Shown: positions 16,428 to 25,136 of the stretch, one piece after another
How the letters are laid out: the number at the start of each line of letters is the position of its first letter
Numbering within the stretch: position 1 is the stretch's first letter
NCBI GenBank assembly: GCA_036756425.1
Contig: DAIOLC010000003.1
Span: forward strand, 50,430 to 114,429
DNA length: 64,000 nucleotides
DNA from: UBA6115 sp012514225
GTDB lineage: Bacteria; Bacillota; Clostridia; Christensenellales; Aristaeellaceae
Direction: 5' to 3'
Notes under the pieces: model-generated
Told to the model about the DNA's origin: nothing
Seen by the model: the letters and a program-made list of their open reading frames with translations, nothing else
Databases searched by the model: none
Translations under genes and position numbers: made by a program

Positions 16428-16433
16428 AAGCCG

Positions 16434-16462
16434 TTGAGGGCAGGGCGCAACTCTGCTAGAAT
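16434..16462 (+). promoter_or_regulatory. Promoter of the MFS transporter gene
   Basis: TTGAGG (16434-16439), a 17-bp spacer and TAGAAT (16457-16462), with TGC directly before the -10. Its -35 lies six bases from that of the divergent dxs promoter, so the two may compete. Confidence 0.7.
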
Positions 16463-16490
16463 GGGCAGAACGCGCGAGGGGAGGATGCGG

Positions 16491-17708
16491 ATGCGCAGAC
16501 ACGAAGGAAGAAACGGTTCCGCGGGGCTGCTGTTTGCGGTCACCTCCTTGTTCTGGTGCGCGCAGTACAGCTATACCCAGTTCATCAACCCCGAGCTCGC
16601 CCGCATGGGCAGGAACGCCGCCTTCATGGGGCTGGTCTCGGGCGCCTACGGGCTGACGCAGACCCTGCTGCGCATCCCGGCGGGCATGGCTGCCGACCGC
16701 CTGGGGCGGCAGAAGCCCTTCGTGCTGCTGGGCTGCCTGCTGACCGCCCTGTCCAGCGGCGGGATGCTGCTGTTTTACAGGCCGGGCGGCTTCCTGTTCT
16801 TCCGGGGGCTTGCGGGCGCCGCCTCGGCGGCCTGGGTGTCCTTCACCATCCTGTTCAGCGCGTATTTCCCGCACCAGGAGGCGCCCCGGCGCATCTCCCA
16901 GCTGAATCTGGCCAACATGGGCGGCCGGCTGGGCGGGTTTCTCGTGGTGCTGTTCCTGGCGCCGGCCCTCGGCGTCCCCTCCGCCTTCGCCTTCAGCCTG
17001 ACAGCAGGCGTCTTCGCCCTGCTGTTCGGGTTCTTCATCCGGGAAACGCCCACGGGACGGCAGGGCATCAGCCTGCGCGAGCTGGCGGAGGTGTCCAGGG
17101 ACCGGTACCTGCGGGCGTCCGCCATCGTCGCCGTGCTGGCGCAGACAATCGCGTTCTCCACCTACGCCGGGTTTACGGTCAACGTCGCCAAGGCGCTGGG
17201 CGCCGGGGACGCCATGCTCAGCTGGCTCAACATCGCCCTGCTGCTGCCCACGCTGCTGGTCAACTGGCTGCTGACCACCTACCTGATTCACAAGTATTCC
17301 GCCCGGGCGCTGGTGGCCCTGGGCTTCGTCGCGGGCTGCCTGTACTGCCTGCTGGTGCCGCTGGCGCAAAACATGGGGCAGCTGCTGGCCATCCAGACGC
17401 TGGGCGGGTGCTGCAGCTCGCTGACCTTCGCCGCGCTTCTGGGCCAGTGCGTGCGGGACGTCCGGCGGGAGCGGCGGGCGGTCGCGATGGGTTTCTTCCA
17501 GGCGGTGTACGGCATCGGGATGACGCTGGGCCCCGTCCTGATGGGGCTGATTACCGACTGGGCGGGCCTGAGGATTGCCTTTTTCTGTGTATCCGGATTT
17601 GCGGCGGTCTCCGCCGTCCTCGCCTGGAGGATGATGGACGTGCCGCCCCCGAAATCGAACCAGCGGGCAGAGCCGGGCAGTCTTCCGGCGGGTCAGACCG
17701 GCGAATGA
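16491..17708 (+). CDS. Major facilitator superfamily transporter
   Basis: The 405-residue protein has twelve predicted membrane helices. The MFS loop 2-3 motif appears as GMAADRLGRQKP, and the second half repeats it weakly around VRDVRRERRAVAMGFFQAVY. Substrate cannot be predicted. Closest motif style is the drug/sugar-efflux branch (DHA or YNFM-like). The ATG at 16491 is preferred because GGGGAGG lies six bases upstream; another ATG at 16485 sits directly on that site. It is followed 37 bases later by gnd with no terminator, so the two may be cotranscribed. Confidence 0.85.
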   Translation: MRRHEGRNGSAGLLFAVTSLFWCAQYSYTQFINPELARMGRNAAFMGLVSGAYGLTQTLLRIPAGMAADRLGRQKPFVLLGCLLTALSSGGMLLFYRPGGFLFFRGLAGAASAAWVSFTILFSAYFPHQEAPRRISQLNLANMGGRLGGFLVVLFLAPALGVPSAFAFSLTAGVFALLFGFFIRETPTGRQGISLRELAEVSRDRYLRASAIVAVLAQTIAFSTYAGFTVNVAKALGAGDAMLSWLNIALLLPTLLVNWLLTTYLIHKYSARALVALGFVAGCLYCLLVPLAQNMGQLLAIQTLGGCCSSLTFAALLGQCVRDVRRERRAVAMGFFQAVYGIGMTLGPVLMGLITDWAGLRIAFFCVSGFAAVSAVLAWRMMDVPPPKSNQRAEPGSLPAGQTGE

Positions 17709-17745
17709 GAGCGGGGCGGCGCCCTGCGCCGCCCGGGAGGAAAAC

Positions 17746-19188
17746 GTGGAAAAAGCGGATATCGGGCTCATCGGGTTGGCCGTGATGGGCGAGAACCTGG
17801 TGATGAACATGGAAAGCAAGGGGTTTTCTGTCGCCGTGTACAACCGGACGGCCAGCCGTGTCACAGACTTTGTGCTCGGGCGCGCGAAGGGGCGGCGCAT
17901 TTATGGCGCGGCTTCCCTGGAAGCGCTGGTCGGGATGCTGAAAAAGCCCCGCAAGGTCATGATGATGGTCAAGGCGGGGCAGCCGGTGGACGATTTCATC
18001 CGCAAGCTGACGCCGCTGCTGGAGCCGGGCGACATCCTGATTGACGGCGGCAACAGCCACTACCCGGACACCGAACGGCGCGTGAAGGAAGCGGAGTCGC
18101 AGGGGCTGCTGTACGTGGGGATGGGTGTTTCCGGCGGGGAGGAAGGCGCGCTGAAAGGACCCAGTATCATGCCGGGGGGCAGCCCCGGGGCGTGGCCGGA
18201 GATCAGGCCGATATTCCAGTCGATTGCCGCGCAGGTGGACGGACAGCCCTGCTGCGACTGGGTGGGCGGGGGAGGCGCCGGGCACTTCGTCAAGATGGTG
18301 CACAACGGCATCGAGTACGGCGACATGCAGCTCATCAGCGAGGTGTACCTGCTGATGCGCGAGCTGCTGCACATGACGCCGGACGAAATGGCGGAGGCTT
18401 TCACTGCGTGGAACGAAAGGGAGCTGGAAAGCTACCTGGTTGAAATCACGGCGGACATCCTGCGCAAGAAGGACGCGGACGGCAAGCCCCTGATTGAAAA
18501 AATCCTCGACGCCGCCGGGCAGAAGGGCACCGGCAAGTGGACCGCGCAGGACGCCCTGGAGGAGGGCGTGCCGCTGACGCTGATTACCGAGGCCGTCTTC
18601 GCCAGGGCGCTGTCAAGCGACAAGGAAGGCCGGGTCTTGGCTTCGAAAGCGCTGGCGTACGGCGGCAGCGGCGAAAGGATGGGCATCGGGACCGACGCCC
18701 TGGAAAAAGCCCTGTACGCCGCCAAAATCATCTCTTACACCCAGGGCTACCTGCTGCTGCGCGCGGCATCTGCGACCTATGGATGGGGGCTGGACTACGG
18801 CGCCATCGCCATGATGTGGCGGGGCGGCTGCATCATCCGCAGCGCCTTCCTCGGCAAGATCAAGGAGGCGTTCGAGCGCGACGGGGGGCTTTCCAACCTG
18901 GCGACGGACCCCTTCTTCGCGGGCGAGCTGACCCGCTGCCAGGCGGCCTGGCGGCAGGCCTGCGCCGCCGGCGCGCTCTCCGGCATCCCCCTGCCGGCGC
19001 TGGCCAGCGGGCTTTCCTACTTTGACGGGCTGCGCACGGCGAGGGGCGGCGCCAACCTGCTGCAGGCGCAGCGCGACTATTTCGGCGCGCACACCTACGA
19101 GCGGACGGACAAGCCCCGGGGCGTGTTCTTCCATACGAATTGGACCGGCGAGGGCGGGGACACGGCTTCCACCGCCTACAACGCCTGA
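17746..19188 (+). CDS. gnd: 6-phosphogluconate dehydrogenase, NADP-dependent, decarboxylating
   Basis: The 480-residue enzyme has the full-length gnd architecture. The N-terminal Rossmann motif is GLIGLAVMGENLVMNM, followed by MMMVKAGQPVDDFI and the substrate signature IDGGNSHYPDTERR. GVSGGEEGALKGPSIMPGG and the catalytic HFVKMVHNGIEYGDMQLISE are present. An all-helical C-terminal domain ends with RGVFFHTNWTGEGG. It oxidises 6-phosphogluconate to ribulose-5-phosphate, CO2 and NADPH in the oxidative pentose phosphate pathway. The start is GTG at 17746 behind GGGAGGAAAAC. Twelve bases separate it from the downstream methyltransferase. Confidence 0.95.
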   Translation: MEKADIGLIGLAVMGENLVMNMESKGFSVAVYNRTASRVTDFVLGRAKGRRIYGAASLEALVGMLKKPRKVMMMVKAGQPVDDFIRKLTPLLEPGDILIDGGNSHYPDTERRVKEAESQGLLYVGMGVSGGEEGALKGPSIMPGGSPGAWPEIRPIFQSIAAQVDGQPCCDWVGGGGAGHFVKMVHNGIEYGDMQLISEVYLLMRELLHMTPDEMAEAFTAWNERELESYLVEITADILRKKDADGKPLIEKILDAAGQKGTGKWTAQDALEEGVPLTLITEAVFARALSSDKEGRVLASKALAYGGSGERMGIGTDALEKALYAAKIISYTQGYLLLRAASATYGWGLDYGAIAMMWRGGCIIRSAFLGKIKEAFERDGGLSNLATDPFFAGELTRCQAAWRQACAAGALSGIPLPALASGLSYFDGLRTARGGANLLQAQRDYFGAHTYERTDKPRGVFFHTNWTGEGGDTASTAYNA

Positions 19189-19200
19189 GGCGGCGGACAG

Positions 19201-20373
19201 ATGTCAAAGCGGGTTTATTTAAAGCCGGGGAAGGAAACGCGCGTGTTCTCCGGCCACCCCTGGGTGTTCAGGAGCGACGTGGACCGGGCGGAAAAAGGCG
19301 TGTCCCCGGGGGACGTGGTCGCCGTCACGGCCGCGCGCGGCACCTTCCTGGGCCAGGCGGTCTACAACCCCGCCTCGATGATTACGCTCCGGATGCTGAC
19401 CGCCTCGGACGAACCGGTGGACGCGCGCTTCATCCAGGGCCGGGTGCGTGAAGCGCTGTCGCTGAGGCGGCAGCTGGGCAGCCTCGACTGCGGGCGCCTC
19501 ATCTTCGCGGAGAGCGACCGCCTGCCCGCCGTCATCGCGGACAATTTCGGCGGTGTCATTTCCCTGCAAATCCTCTCCCTGGGCATGGCGCGGTTTGAGA
19601 GGGCCATCCTTGAAACACTGGTGGATGAGCTCAAGCCGCGGGGCGTGTACGCCCGCAACGACGTGCCCGTGCGCGCGCTGGAGGGCATGGAAATGGAAAC
19701 GGGCGTTTTGTACGGGACGGTGCCCGAGCAGGCGGAAATTGAGGAGAACGGCCTGAGGCTGATGGTGGACGTGAAGCGGGGGCAGAAAACCGGGTACTTC
19801 CTGGACCAGAAGGAAAACCGCGCCGCCATCGCGCCCTACTGCCCCGGCGCCCGGGTGCTGGACGTATGCACCCATACGGGATCCTTTGCGCTGCACGCGG
19901 TGATGTACGGCGCCGACGGGGCGACGGGCGTGGACATTTCGGAAACGGCGGTCGCCGCCGCCCGCGGGAACGCGGCGCTCAACGGGTATTCAAAAGCGGA
20001 GTTCACCGCCGCCAACGCCTTTGACGACCTCCGGGCGAGGTCCGACCGCGGGGAACGATACGGCCTCGTCGTGCTGGACCCGCCCGCCTTCGCCAAGAAC
20101 AAGGCCAGCCTGCCCGGGGCGACCAAGGGGTACAAGGAAATCAACCTGCGGGCGATGAAGATGCTGGAGGACGGCGGGGTGCTGGTGACCTGCTCCTGCT
20201 CCCAGGCGATGCTGCCGGAACTGTTCGCGGATGTGCTCAAGGCGGCCGCGCGGGACGCCGGGGTGACGCTGCAGCAGCTGGAATGGCGCGGGCAATCGAG
20301 GGACCACCCCGTCCTGCCCGCCGCCCCGGAGACGCATTACCTCAAATGCGGCATCTTCCGCGTGCTGCGGTAG
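19201..20373 (+). CDS. Class I SAM-dependent rRNA methyltransferase (RlmI-like)
   Basis: The 390-residue protein has an N-terminal PUA domain (HPWVFRSDVDRAEKGVSPGD), a central EEHEE-type region, and a Rossmann methyltransferase domain. SAM motifs are VLDVCTHTGSFALHAVMYGA and GVDISETAVAAARGNAALNG; the catalytic region is LVVLDPPAFAKNK, followed by TCSCSQAM. This matches the RlmI/YwbD group, which makes m5C1962 in 23S rRNA of E. coli; the target nucleotide here is inferred. GAGGCGG precedes the ATG. A hairpin terminator follows at 20401. Confidence 0.9.
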   Translation: MSKRVYLKPGKETRVFSGHPWVFRSDVDRAEKGVSPGDVVAVTAARGTFLGQAVYNPASMITLRMLTASDEPVDARFIQGRVREALSLRRQLGSLDCGRLIFAESDRLPAVIADNFGGVISLQILSLGMARFERAILETLVDELKPRGVYARNDVPVRALEGMEMETGVLYGTVPEQAEIEENGLRLMVDVKRGQKTGYFLDQKENRAAIAPYCPGARVLDVCTHTGSFALHAVMYGADGATGVDISETAVAAARGNAALNGYSKAEFTAANAFDDLRARSDRGERYGLVVLDPPAFAKNKASLPGATKGYKEINLRAMKMLEDGGVLVTCSCSQAMLPELFADVLKAAARDAGVTLQQLEWRGQSRDHPVLPAAPETHYLKCGIFRVLR

Positions 20374-20400
20374 AAGGCAGCCTGAAACAGCCGGGCATCA

Positions 20401-20421
20401 AGGCGCGGAAGCGCCTGTTTT
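20401..20421 (+). terminator. Terminator after the rRNA methyltransferase gene
   Basis: AGGCGC (20401-20406) and GCGCCT (20411-20416) around GGAA, followed by GTTTTC. Confidence 0.8.
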
Positions 20422-20435
20422 CGTCCGCGCTCGCC

Positions 20436-20464
20436 TTGCCCGGCCTTTGGAACCTATGTATAAT
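20436..20464 (+). promoter_or_regulatory. Promoter of glnS-gltX
   Basis: TTGCCC (20436-20441), a 17-bp spacer and a perfect TATAAT (20459-20464), 30 bases before the glnS ATG. Confidence 0.8.
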
Positions 20465-20493
20465 GGGCGCATTGACAGAAGGGCGGGCCGTAC

Positions 20494-22191
20494 ATGAGCA
20501 CCGAGGCTGAAAAAACCAATTTCATCTGGGACGCGATCGAGCAGGACCTGAAGGAAGGCAAGTGCGAGCGGGTGCACACCCGTTTCCCGCCCGAGCCCAA
20601 CGGCTACCTGCATATCGGGCACTGCAAGGCGCTGGTGGCGGACTTCGCGACCGCGGAGCGCTACGACGGCCTATGCAACCTGCGGTTTGACGACACGAAC
20701 CCGGAAAAGGAAGAGACCGAGTACGTCGACGGCATCATGGAGGACATCCGCTGGCTGGGCTTCGAGTGGAACGGCGGGCTGTACTTCGCCAGCGACTACT
20801 ACCAGCAGTGCTACGACATCGCGGAGGACTTCATCCGCCGCGGGCTGGCCTATGTGGACGAGCTGAGCCAGGAGCAGATGCGCGAATACCGCGGCACCTT
20901 GACCCAGCCGGGCCGGAACAGCCCCTGGCGCGACCGGCCCCGTGAGGAGAGCCTGGACCTGTTCCGCCGGATGCGCGCGGGCGAGTTCCCGGAGGGCAGC
21001 TACGTCCTGCGCAGCAAAATCGACATGGCCTCCCCCAACATCAACATGCGCGACCCCGTGATGTACCGCATCCTGTACAAGGAGCACCACCGCACCGGCA
21101 GCGACTGGTGCATCTACCCGATGTACGACTTCTCCCACCCCCTGGGCGACGCGATTGAGGGCGTCACCCACAGCCTGTGTTCCCTGGAGTACGAGGACCA
21201 CCGGCCGCTGTACGACTGGGCGGTGGAGAACGCCGGCTTCCGCGAGCCTCACCTGGACAAGTACGGATACAAGACCGTCGGGCCCCGGCAAATCGAGTTT
21301 GCCCGCCTGAACCTGACCCGGACTGTGATGAGCAAGCGCTACCTGCGCCGGCTGGTGGAGGAGGGATATGTGACCGGGTGGGACGACCCCCGCATGCCCA
21401 CGCTGTGCGCGATGCGCCGGCGCGGCTATACCCCCGCCGCCATCCGCGACTTCGTCGACCGAGTGGGCCTGGCCAAGGCCGACAGCGTGGTGGAGTTCGC
21501 ACTGCTGGAGCACTGCGTGCGCAACGACCTGGGCGGCAAGGCGCCCCGGGTGATGGCGGTGCTCAACCCCCTGAAGGTGGTGCTGTCCAACTGGGCGGAA
21601 GGGAAGACGGACCTGCTTGAAATTGAGAACCATCCGGACCACCCGGAGCTTGGCAGCCGCCGGGTGTCCTTCGGCAAGGAGCTGTATATCGAGCGGGACG
21701 ACTTCATGGAGAACCCGCCCGGCAAGTTTTTCCGCCTCAAGCCCGGCGGCGAGGTGCGGCTGAAGGGCGCCTACATCATCAAATGCGAGCGGGTCGTCAA
21801 GAACGCGGAAGGCGGGGTGGAATCCCTGGTCTGCTCCGTGGACCTGGAAAGCCGCTCCGGCAGCGCAGGCGCCGGCCGCAAGGTCAAGGGCACCCTGCAC
21901 TGGGTGGACGCCGCCGGCGCGCTGCCCTTCGAGGGGAGGCTGTACGAGCCCCTGCTGGCGGACGAGGACGCAGTGGACGAGGAGACGGACCGGAAGGACT
22001 TCATCTCCCGCCTCAACCCGAACAGCCTGAAAACCGTGCGCGGGCTGATGGAGCCGGCGCTCCGGGGCGCCCGGGAGGGGGACACCTTCCAGTTCCTGCG
22101 CGCCGGCTATTTCTGCAAGGACAGGGACTCCACAGATGTGCTGCCCGTCTTCAACCTGGTCGTCGGGCTCAAGGACAGCTACAAGCCGTAA
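20494..22191 (+). CDS. glnS: Glutaminyl-tRNA synthetase
   Basis: The 565-residue class Ic synthetase shows the HIGH motif in FPPEPNGYLHIGHCKAL and the KMSKS equivalent in RTVMSKRYLRRL. GlnRS-specific stretches include RFDDTNPEKEETEYVDGI, YPMYDFSHPLGDAIEGVTHS and SLCSLEYEDHRPLYDW. A C-terminal two-barrel anticodon-binding domain starts near PRVMAVLNPLKVVL. It charges tRNA-Gln directly with glutamine. Most Firmicutes make Gln-tRNA by transamidation instead, so a GlnRS is a less common trait here. The ATG at 20494 has only a weak site. gltX follows 22 bases downstream. Confidence 0.95.
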   Translation: MSTEAEKTNFIWDAIEQDLKEGKCERVHTRFPPEPNGYLHIGHCKALVADFATAERYDGLCNLRFDDTNPEKEETEYVDGIMEDIRWLGFEWNGGLYFASDYYQQCYDIAEDFIRRGLAYVDELSQEQMREYRGTLTQPGRNSPWRDRPREESLDLFRRMRAGEFPEGSYVLRSKIDMASPNINMRDPVMYRILYKEHHRTGSDWCIYPMYDFSHPLGDAIEGVTHSLCSLEYEDHRPLYDWAVENAGFREPHLDKYGYKTVGPRQIEFARLNLTRTVMSKRYLRRLVEEGYVTGWDDPRMPTLCAMRRRGYTPAAIRDFVDRVGLAKADSVVEFALLEHCVRNDLGGKAPRVMAVLNPLKVVLSNWAEGKTDLLEIENHPDHPELGSRRVSFGKELYIERDDFMENPPGKFFRLKPGGEVRLKGAYIIKCERVVKNAEGGVESLVCSVDLESRSGSAGAGRKVKGTLHWVDAAGALPFEGRLYEPLLADEDAVDEETDRKDFISRLNPNSLKTVRGLMEPALRGAREGDTFQFLRAGYFCKDRDSTDVLPVFNLVVGLKDSYKP

Positions 22192-22213
22192 AAAATACAG
22201 AAAGCAGGATAAC

Positions 22214-23671
22214 ATGCTTCCAGTCCGCACCCGCTTCGCGCCCTCCCCCACCGGCTTCCTTCACATGGGCAGCCTGAGGACGGCGCTGTACTGCTACCTG
22301 TTCACCCGGAAGAACAAGGGAACCTTCATCCTGCGCATCGAAGACACCGACCAGGAGCGCCTGGTGCCCGGGGCGACGGAGGTCATCTACGACACGCTGC
22401 GGGAATGCGGGCTGAACTGGGACGAGGGGCCGGACGTCGGCGGCCCCGTGGCGCCCTACGTACAGTCGGAGCGCAAGGACAGCTACCTGCCCTACGCGAA
22501 GCAGCTGATTGAATCCGGCCACGCCTACTATTGCTTCTGCACCCGCGAGGAGCTGGCGGCGAGGCGGGAAGCCGCCCAGGCGCGCGGGGAAACCTGGAAG
22601 TATGACAAGCACTGCCTCGGGCTGAGCCGGGAGCAGGTTGCCGGGAACCTGGAGAAAGGCCTGCCCTGGGTGGTGCGGCAAAACACGCCGACCACCGGCG
22701 AAAGCGACTTCGACGACCTGGTGTACGGGCACATCTCCGCGCCCAACGACACCCTGGACGACATGGTGCTCCTCAAGGCGGACGGCATGCCCACCTACAA
22801 CTTCGCCAATGTCGTGGACGACCACCTGATGGGCATCACCCACGTCATCCGCGGGATGGAATACCTCTCCTCCACGCCCAAGTACAACCTGCTGTACAAG
22901 GCCCTGGGCTGGGACATCCCCCTGTACATCCACCTGCCCAACGTCATGCGTGACGCCAAGCACAAGCTGTCCAAGCGCGACGGCGACGCGTATTACAGCG
23001 ATTTCATCAAAAAGGGGTTCCTGACCCCGGCGCTGATGAACTACCTGGCGCTGGTGGGCTGGAACCCGGGGGACGAGCGGGAGTTCTTTACCCTAAGCGA
23101 GCTGGTGGAGGCCTTCAGCGTGCAGGGCCTGTCCAAATCCCCCGCCATCTTCGACGTGAACAAGCTGACCTGGTTCAACGCCGAGTACATCCGCAGGCTG
23201 AGCCCCGGGGAGTACCTCCGGCTGGCCCAGCCCTGGTTTGAGCAGGCGCTGTCCGGAACGGGCATGGATTACCCCAGGCTGGCCGAACTGATGCAGCCCC
23301 GCACGGAGATTTTCAGCCAGATTCCGGACATGGTGCGCTTCCTGAAGGAAATGCCCGGTTACGACCTGGCGCTGTATGAAAACAAGAAGCAGAAAAGCGG
23401 CATGGAGAGCGTTCCCGGCGCGCTGGCGCTGGCCAAGAACCTGCTGGAAACCGTGGAGGACTGGAGCGAGGAGGCCATCCACGCCGCCCTGATTCCGGGC
23501 ATCGCGGCCGCGGGGCTGAAGAACGGCACGGTGCTCTGGCCGCTGCGCGTCGCGCTGTCCGGCCAGCTGTCCACCCCCGGCGGCGCGATTGAAATCGCCT
23601 ATCTGCTGGGGCGCCGGGAAACGACGCGCCGCTTGGACGCGGCGCTCAAACGGGTGGGCGGGGCAAACTGA
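22214..23671 (+). CDS. gltX: Glutamyl-tRNA synthetase
   Basis: The 485-residue class Ic enzyme has RFAPSPTGFLHMGSLRTAL (HIGH motif as HMGS), FILRIEDTDQERLVPGA, and a KLSKRDGDAYYSDF KMSKS loop. A helical anticodon-binding domain forms the C-terminus (IEIAYLLGRRETTRRLDAAL). It attaches glutamate to tRNA-Glu. The ATG at 22214 is preceded by AGCAGGAT; a longer in-frame extension would overlap glnS and is not needed. Its placement directly after glnS makes a two-synthetase operon: two homologous enzymes with opposite tRNA discrimination. Confidence 0.95.
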   Translation: MLPVRTRFAPSPTGFLHMGSLRTALYCYLFTRKNKGTFILRIEDTDQERLVPGATEVIYDTLRECGLNWDEGPDVGGPVAPYVQSERKDSYLPYAKQLIESGHAYYCFCTREELAARREAAQARGETWKYDKHCLGLSREQVAGNLEKGLPWVVRQNTPTTGESDFDDLVYGHISAPNDTLDDMVLLKADGMPTYNFANVVDDHLMGITHVIRGMEYLSSTPKYNLLYKALGWDIPLYIHLPNVMRDAKHKLSKRDGDAYYSDFIKKGFLTPALMNYLALVGWNPGDEREFFTLSELVEAFSVQGLSKSPAIFDVNKLTWFNAEYIRRLSPGEYLRLAQPWFEQALSGTGMDYPRLAELMQPRTEIFSQIPDMVRFLKEMPGYDLALYENKKQKSGMESVPGALALAKNLLETVEDWSEEAIHAALIPGIAAAGLKNGTVLWPLRVALSGQLSTPGGAIEIAYLLGRRETTRRLDAALKRVGGAN

Positions 23672-23714
23672 GGCGCGATTTTACGCGGATTTCACCCGGC
23701 AAGCCCCCTCGCCC

Positions 23715-23743
23715 TTGTGAAAGCAAGGCCGGGCGTGTATAAT
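23715..23743 (+). promoter_or_regulatory. Promoter of the HPr-like gene
   Basis: TTGTGA (23715-23720), a 17-bp spacer and TATAAT (23738-23743). The start codon at 23774 follows 30 bases later. Confidence 0.8.
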
Positions 23744-23773
23744 GGCGTCAGTGAAATACGGAGGTAACAGCCG

Positions 23774-24001
23774 ATGAAATCCATCCCCATCAAGCTGAGT
23801 TTTGCCGAGGAAGTCAAAACCTTTGTCAACGTCGCCAACCGCTACGACTATGACATGGATTTGCGCGCCGGGCGGCACGTGGTGGACGCCAAGTCCATCC
23901 TGGGCATTTTCTCCCTGGACTTGTCCAAGCCCATCACCCTGGAAGTGTATTCCGACGACTGCGACGACCTGTTGAACGAGCTGAAGGCCTTCATCGTCTG
24001 A
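23774..24001 (+). CDS. HPr-like protein lacking the phosphorylatable histidine
   Basis: The 75-residue protein aligns with the PTS phosphocarrier HPr over its length. VVDAKSILGIFSLDLSKPITL corresponds to the HPr segment around Ser46, and that serine is present. The segment that should carry the active-site His (GLHARPA in HPr) reads FAEEVKTFVNVANRYDY and contains no histidine. It therefore cannot pass phosphate along the PTS in the normal way. Like Bacillus Crh it could still be a target of HPr kinase at the serine and act as a regulator; that is inferred. Monocistronic, with its own promoter and terminator. Confidence 0.85.
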   Translation: MKSIPIKLSFAEEVKTFVNVANRYDYDMDLRAGRHVVDAKSILGIFSLDLSKPITLEVYSDDCDDLLNELKAFIV

Positions 24002-24024
24002 GCTGCCAAAGACCCGCGTAGTTT

Positions 24025-24064
24025 GCCTGCCCGCGCCCTGGCGTTCCCGGCAGGCTTCTTTCTT
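24025..24064 (+). terminator. Terminator of the HPr-like gene
   Basis: GCCTGCC (24025-24031) pairs with GGCAGGC (24049-24055), followed by TTCTTTCTTT. Confidence 0.75.
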
Positions 24065-24110
24065 TCCCGGCGCGGCAAGCGAGGGAGCGCCCAAAAAACG
24101 GAGAAAAACC

Positions 24111-25022
24111 ATGCTGATCTGCGACGCGCACGCCGACACCCTGTTCCGCATGGCCTATGCGCCGGGGCAGGCCTGCGACCTGAGCCTGGAACGCCTTGAA
24201 AGGGGCGGGGTCAGCCTGCAGGTGCTGGCGCTGTTTGTAGGGCTGGACCCTGCGCCCGGGGCGGTGAAGGCGCTGTATAGCAAGATGCTGGATGCCAGGG
24301 ACGCCCTCGTGGCCGGCGGGTGGCGCCAGGCCACAGAGCCGGGGGAAGCCCGGGAGGGGGAGGCCCGCTTCATGCTGTCCGTGGAGGGCTGCGAGTTCCT
24401 GGGCAGCCGCCTGGAAGCCGTCCGGGAACTGCGTGACCAGGGCGTCCGCATGGCCGCCCTGACCTGGAATCACGAGAATCGGTTGGGCACGCCCGCAACA
24501 GTCAATGAAACGGAGGGGCTCAAGCCCTTTGGGTTCGAGGCGGTCCGGGAAATGCAGCGGCTGGCAATCGCGGTGGACGTATCCCACCTGAATGCCGCCG
24601 GGTTTTACGACGTCCTCCGGCTTGATTCCGCGCCGCCCCTGGCCAGCCACTCCTGCTGCCGCGCGATGTGCGACCATCCGCGCAACCTGACGGACCGGCA
24701 GCTGAAGGATTTGTTCCGGGCGGGCGGATACATCGGCATCAACTTTTATCCCCGTTTCCTCGCGCCGGAAGGCGCGCCCTGCGGCGTTGGGACCGTCGTC
24801 GAGCACATCGACCGCTGCCACCAGCTGGGTGGCGCGGGCATGGTGGGCTTCGGCAGCGACTTCGACGGGATTTCCCTCAAGCCCGAAGGGCTGGACAGCC
24901 CGGAGGACTTTCCCCGGCTCCTCGAAGGCCTCCGCGAGATGGGATACGGAGAGGCGGACGTCCGCAACATCGCCGGGCTGAGCTTTCTGGATTATTTCGG
25001 GCGGGTCGGGGCAAGCGCGTAG
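24111..25022 (+). CDS. Membrane dipeptidase-type metallopeptidase (family M19)
   Basis: The 303-residue TIM-barrel protein has the zinc-binding DAHADTLFRM at its N-terminus. It also has MLSVEGCEFLG (bridging Glu), LTWNHENRLG, DVSHLNAAGF, the second metal site ASHSCCRAMCDHPRNLTDRQ, and GFGSDFDGI. These are the renal-dipeptidase signatures. The family hydrolyses dipeptides, including D-amino-acid ones, and has no signal peptide here, so a cytosolic dipeptide or peptidoglycan-peptide role is likely. An ACGGAGAAAAACC site precedes the ATG. It is convergent with the YbjN-like gene. Confidence 0.92.
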   Translation: MLICDAHADTLFRMAYAPGQACDLSLERLERGGVSLQVLALFVGLDPAPGAVKALYSKMLDARDALVAGGWRQATEPGEAREGEARFMLSVEGCEFLGSRLEAVRELRDQGVRMAALTWNHENRLGTPATVNETEGLKPFGFEAVREMQRLAIAVDVSHLNAAGFYDVLRLDSAPPLASHSCCRAMCDHPRNLTDRQLKDLFRAGGYIGINFYPRFLAPEGAPCGVGTVVEHIDRCHQLGGAGMVGFGSDFDGISLKPEGLDSPEDFPRLLEGLREMGYGEADVRNIAGLSFLDYFGRVGASA

Positions 25023-25069
25023 CACAATCCGTCCGGCATGGAATCAGGCCTGAATCAATCGCCTTGTAA

Positions 25070-25098
25070 ACAGAAAGAAGCGCCCGAACGGGCGCTTC
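25070..25098 (-). terminator. Terminator between convergent genes
   Basis: GAAGCGCCC (25077-25085) and GGGCGCTTC (25090-25098) form a 9-bp stem around GAAC. Reading leftwards the stem is followed by TTTCTG, so it best serves the YbjN-like gene; it may also stop the M19 transcript. Confidence 0.75.
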
Positions 25099-25136
25099 GT
25101 CTGAAAAAGCGAATGAACCGGAGGGCTCCGCGCCGG

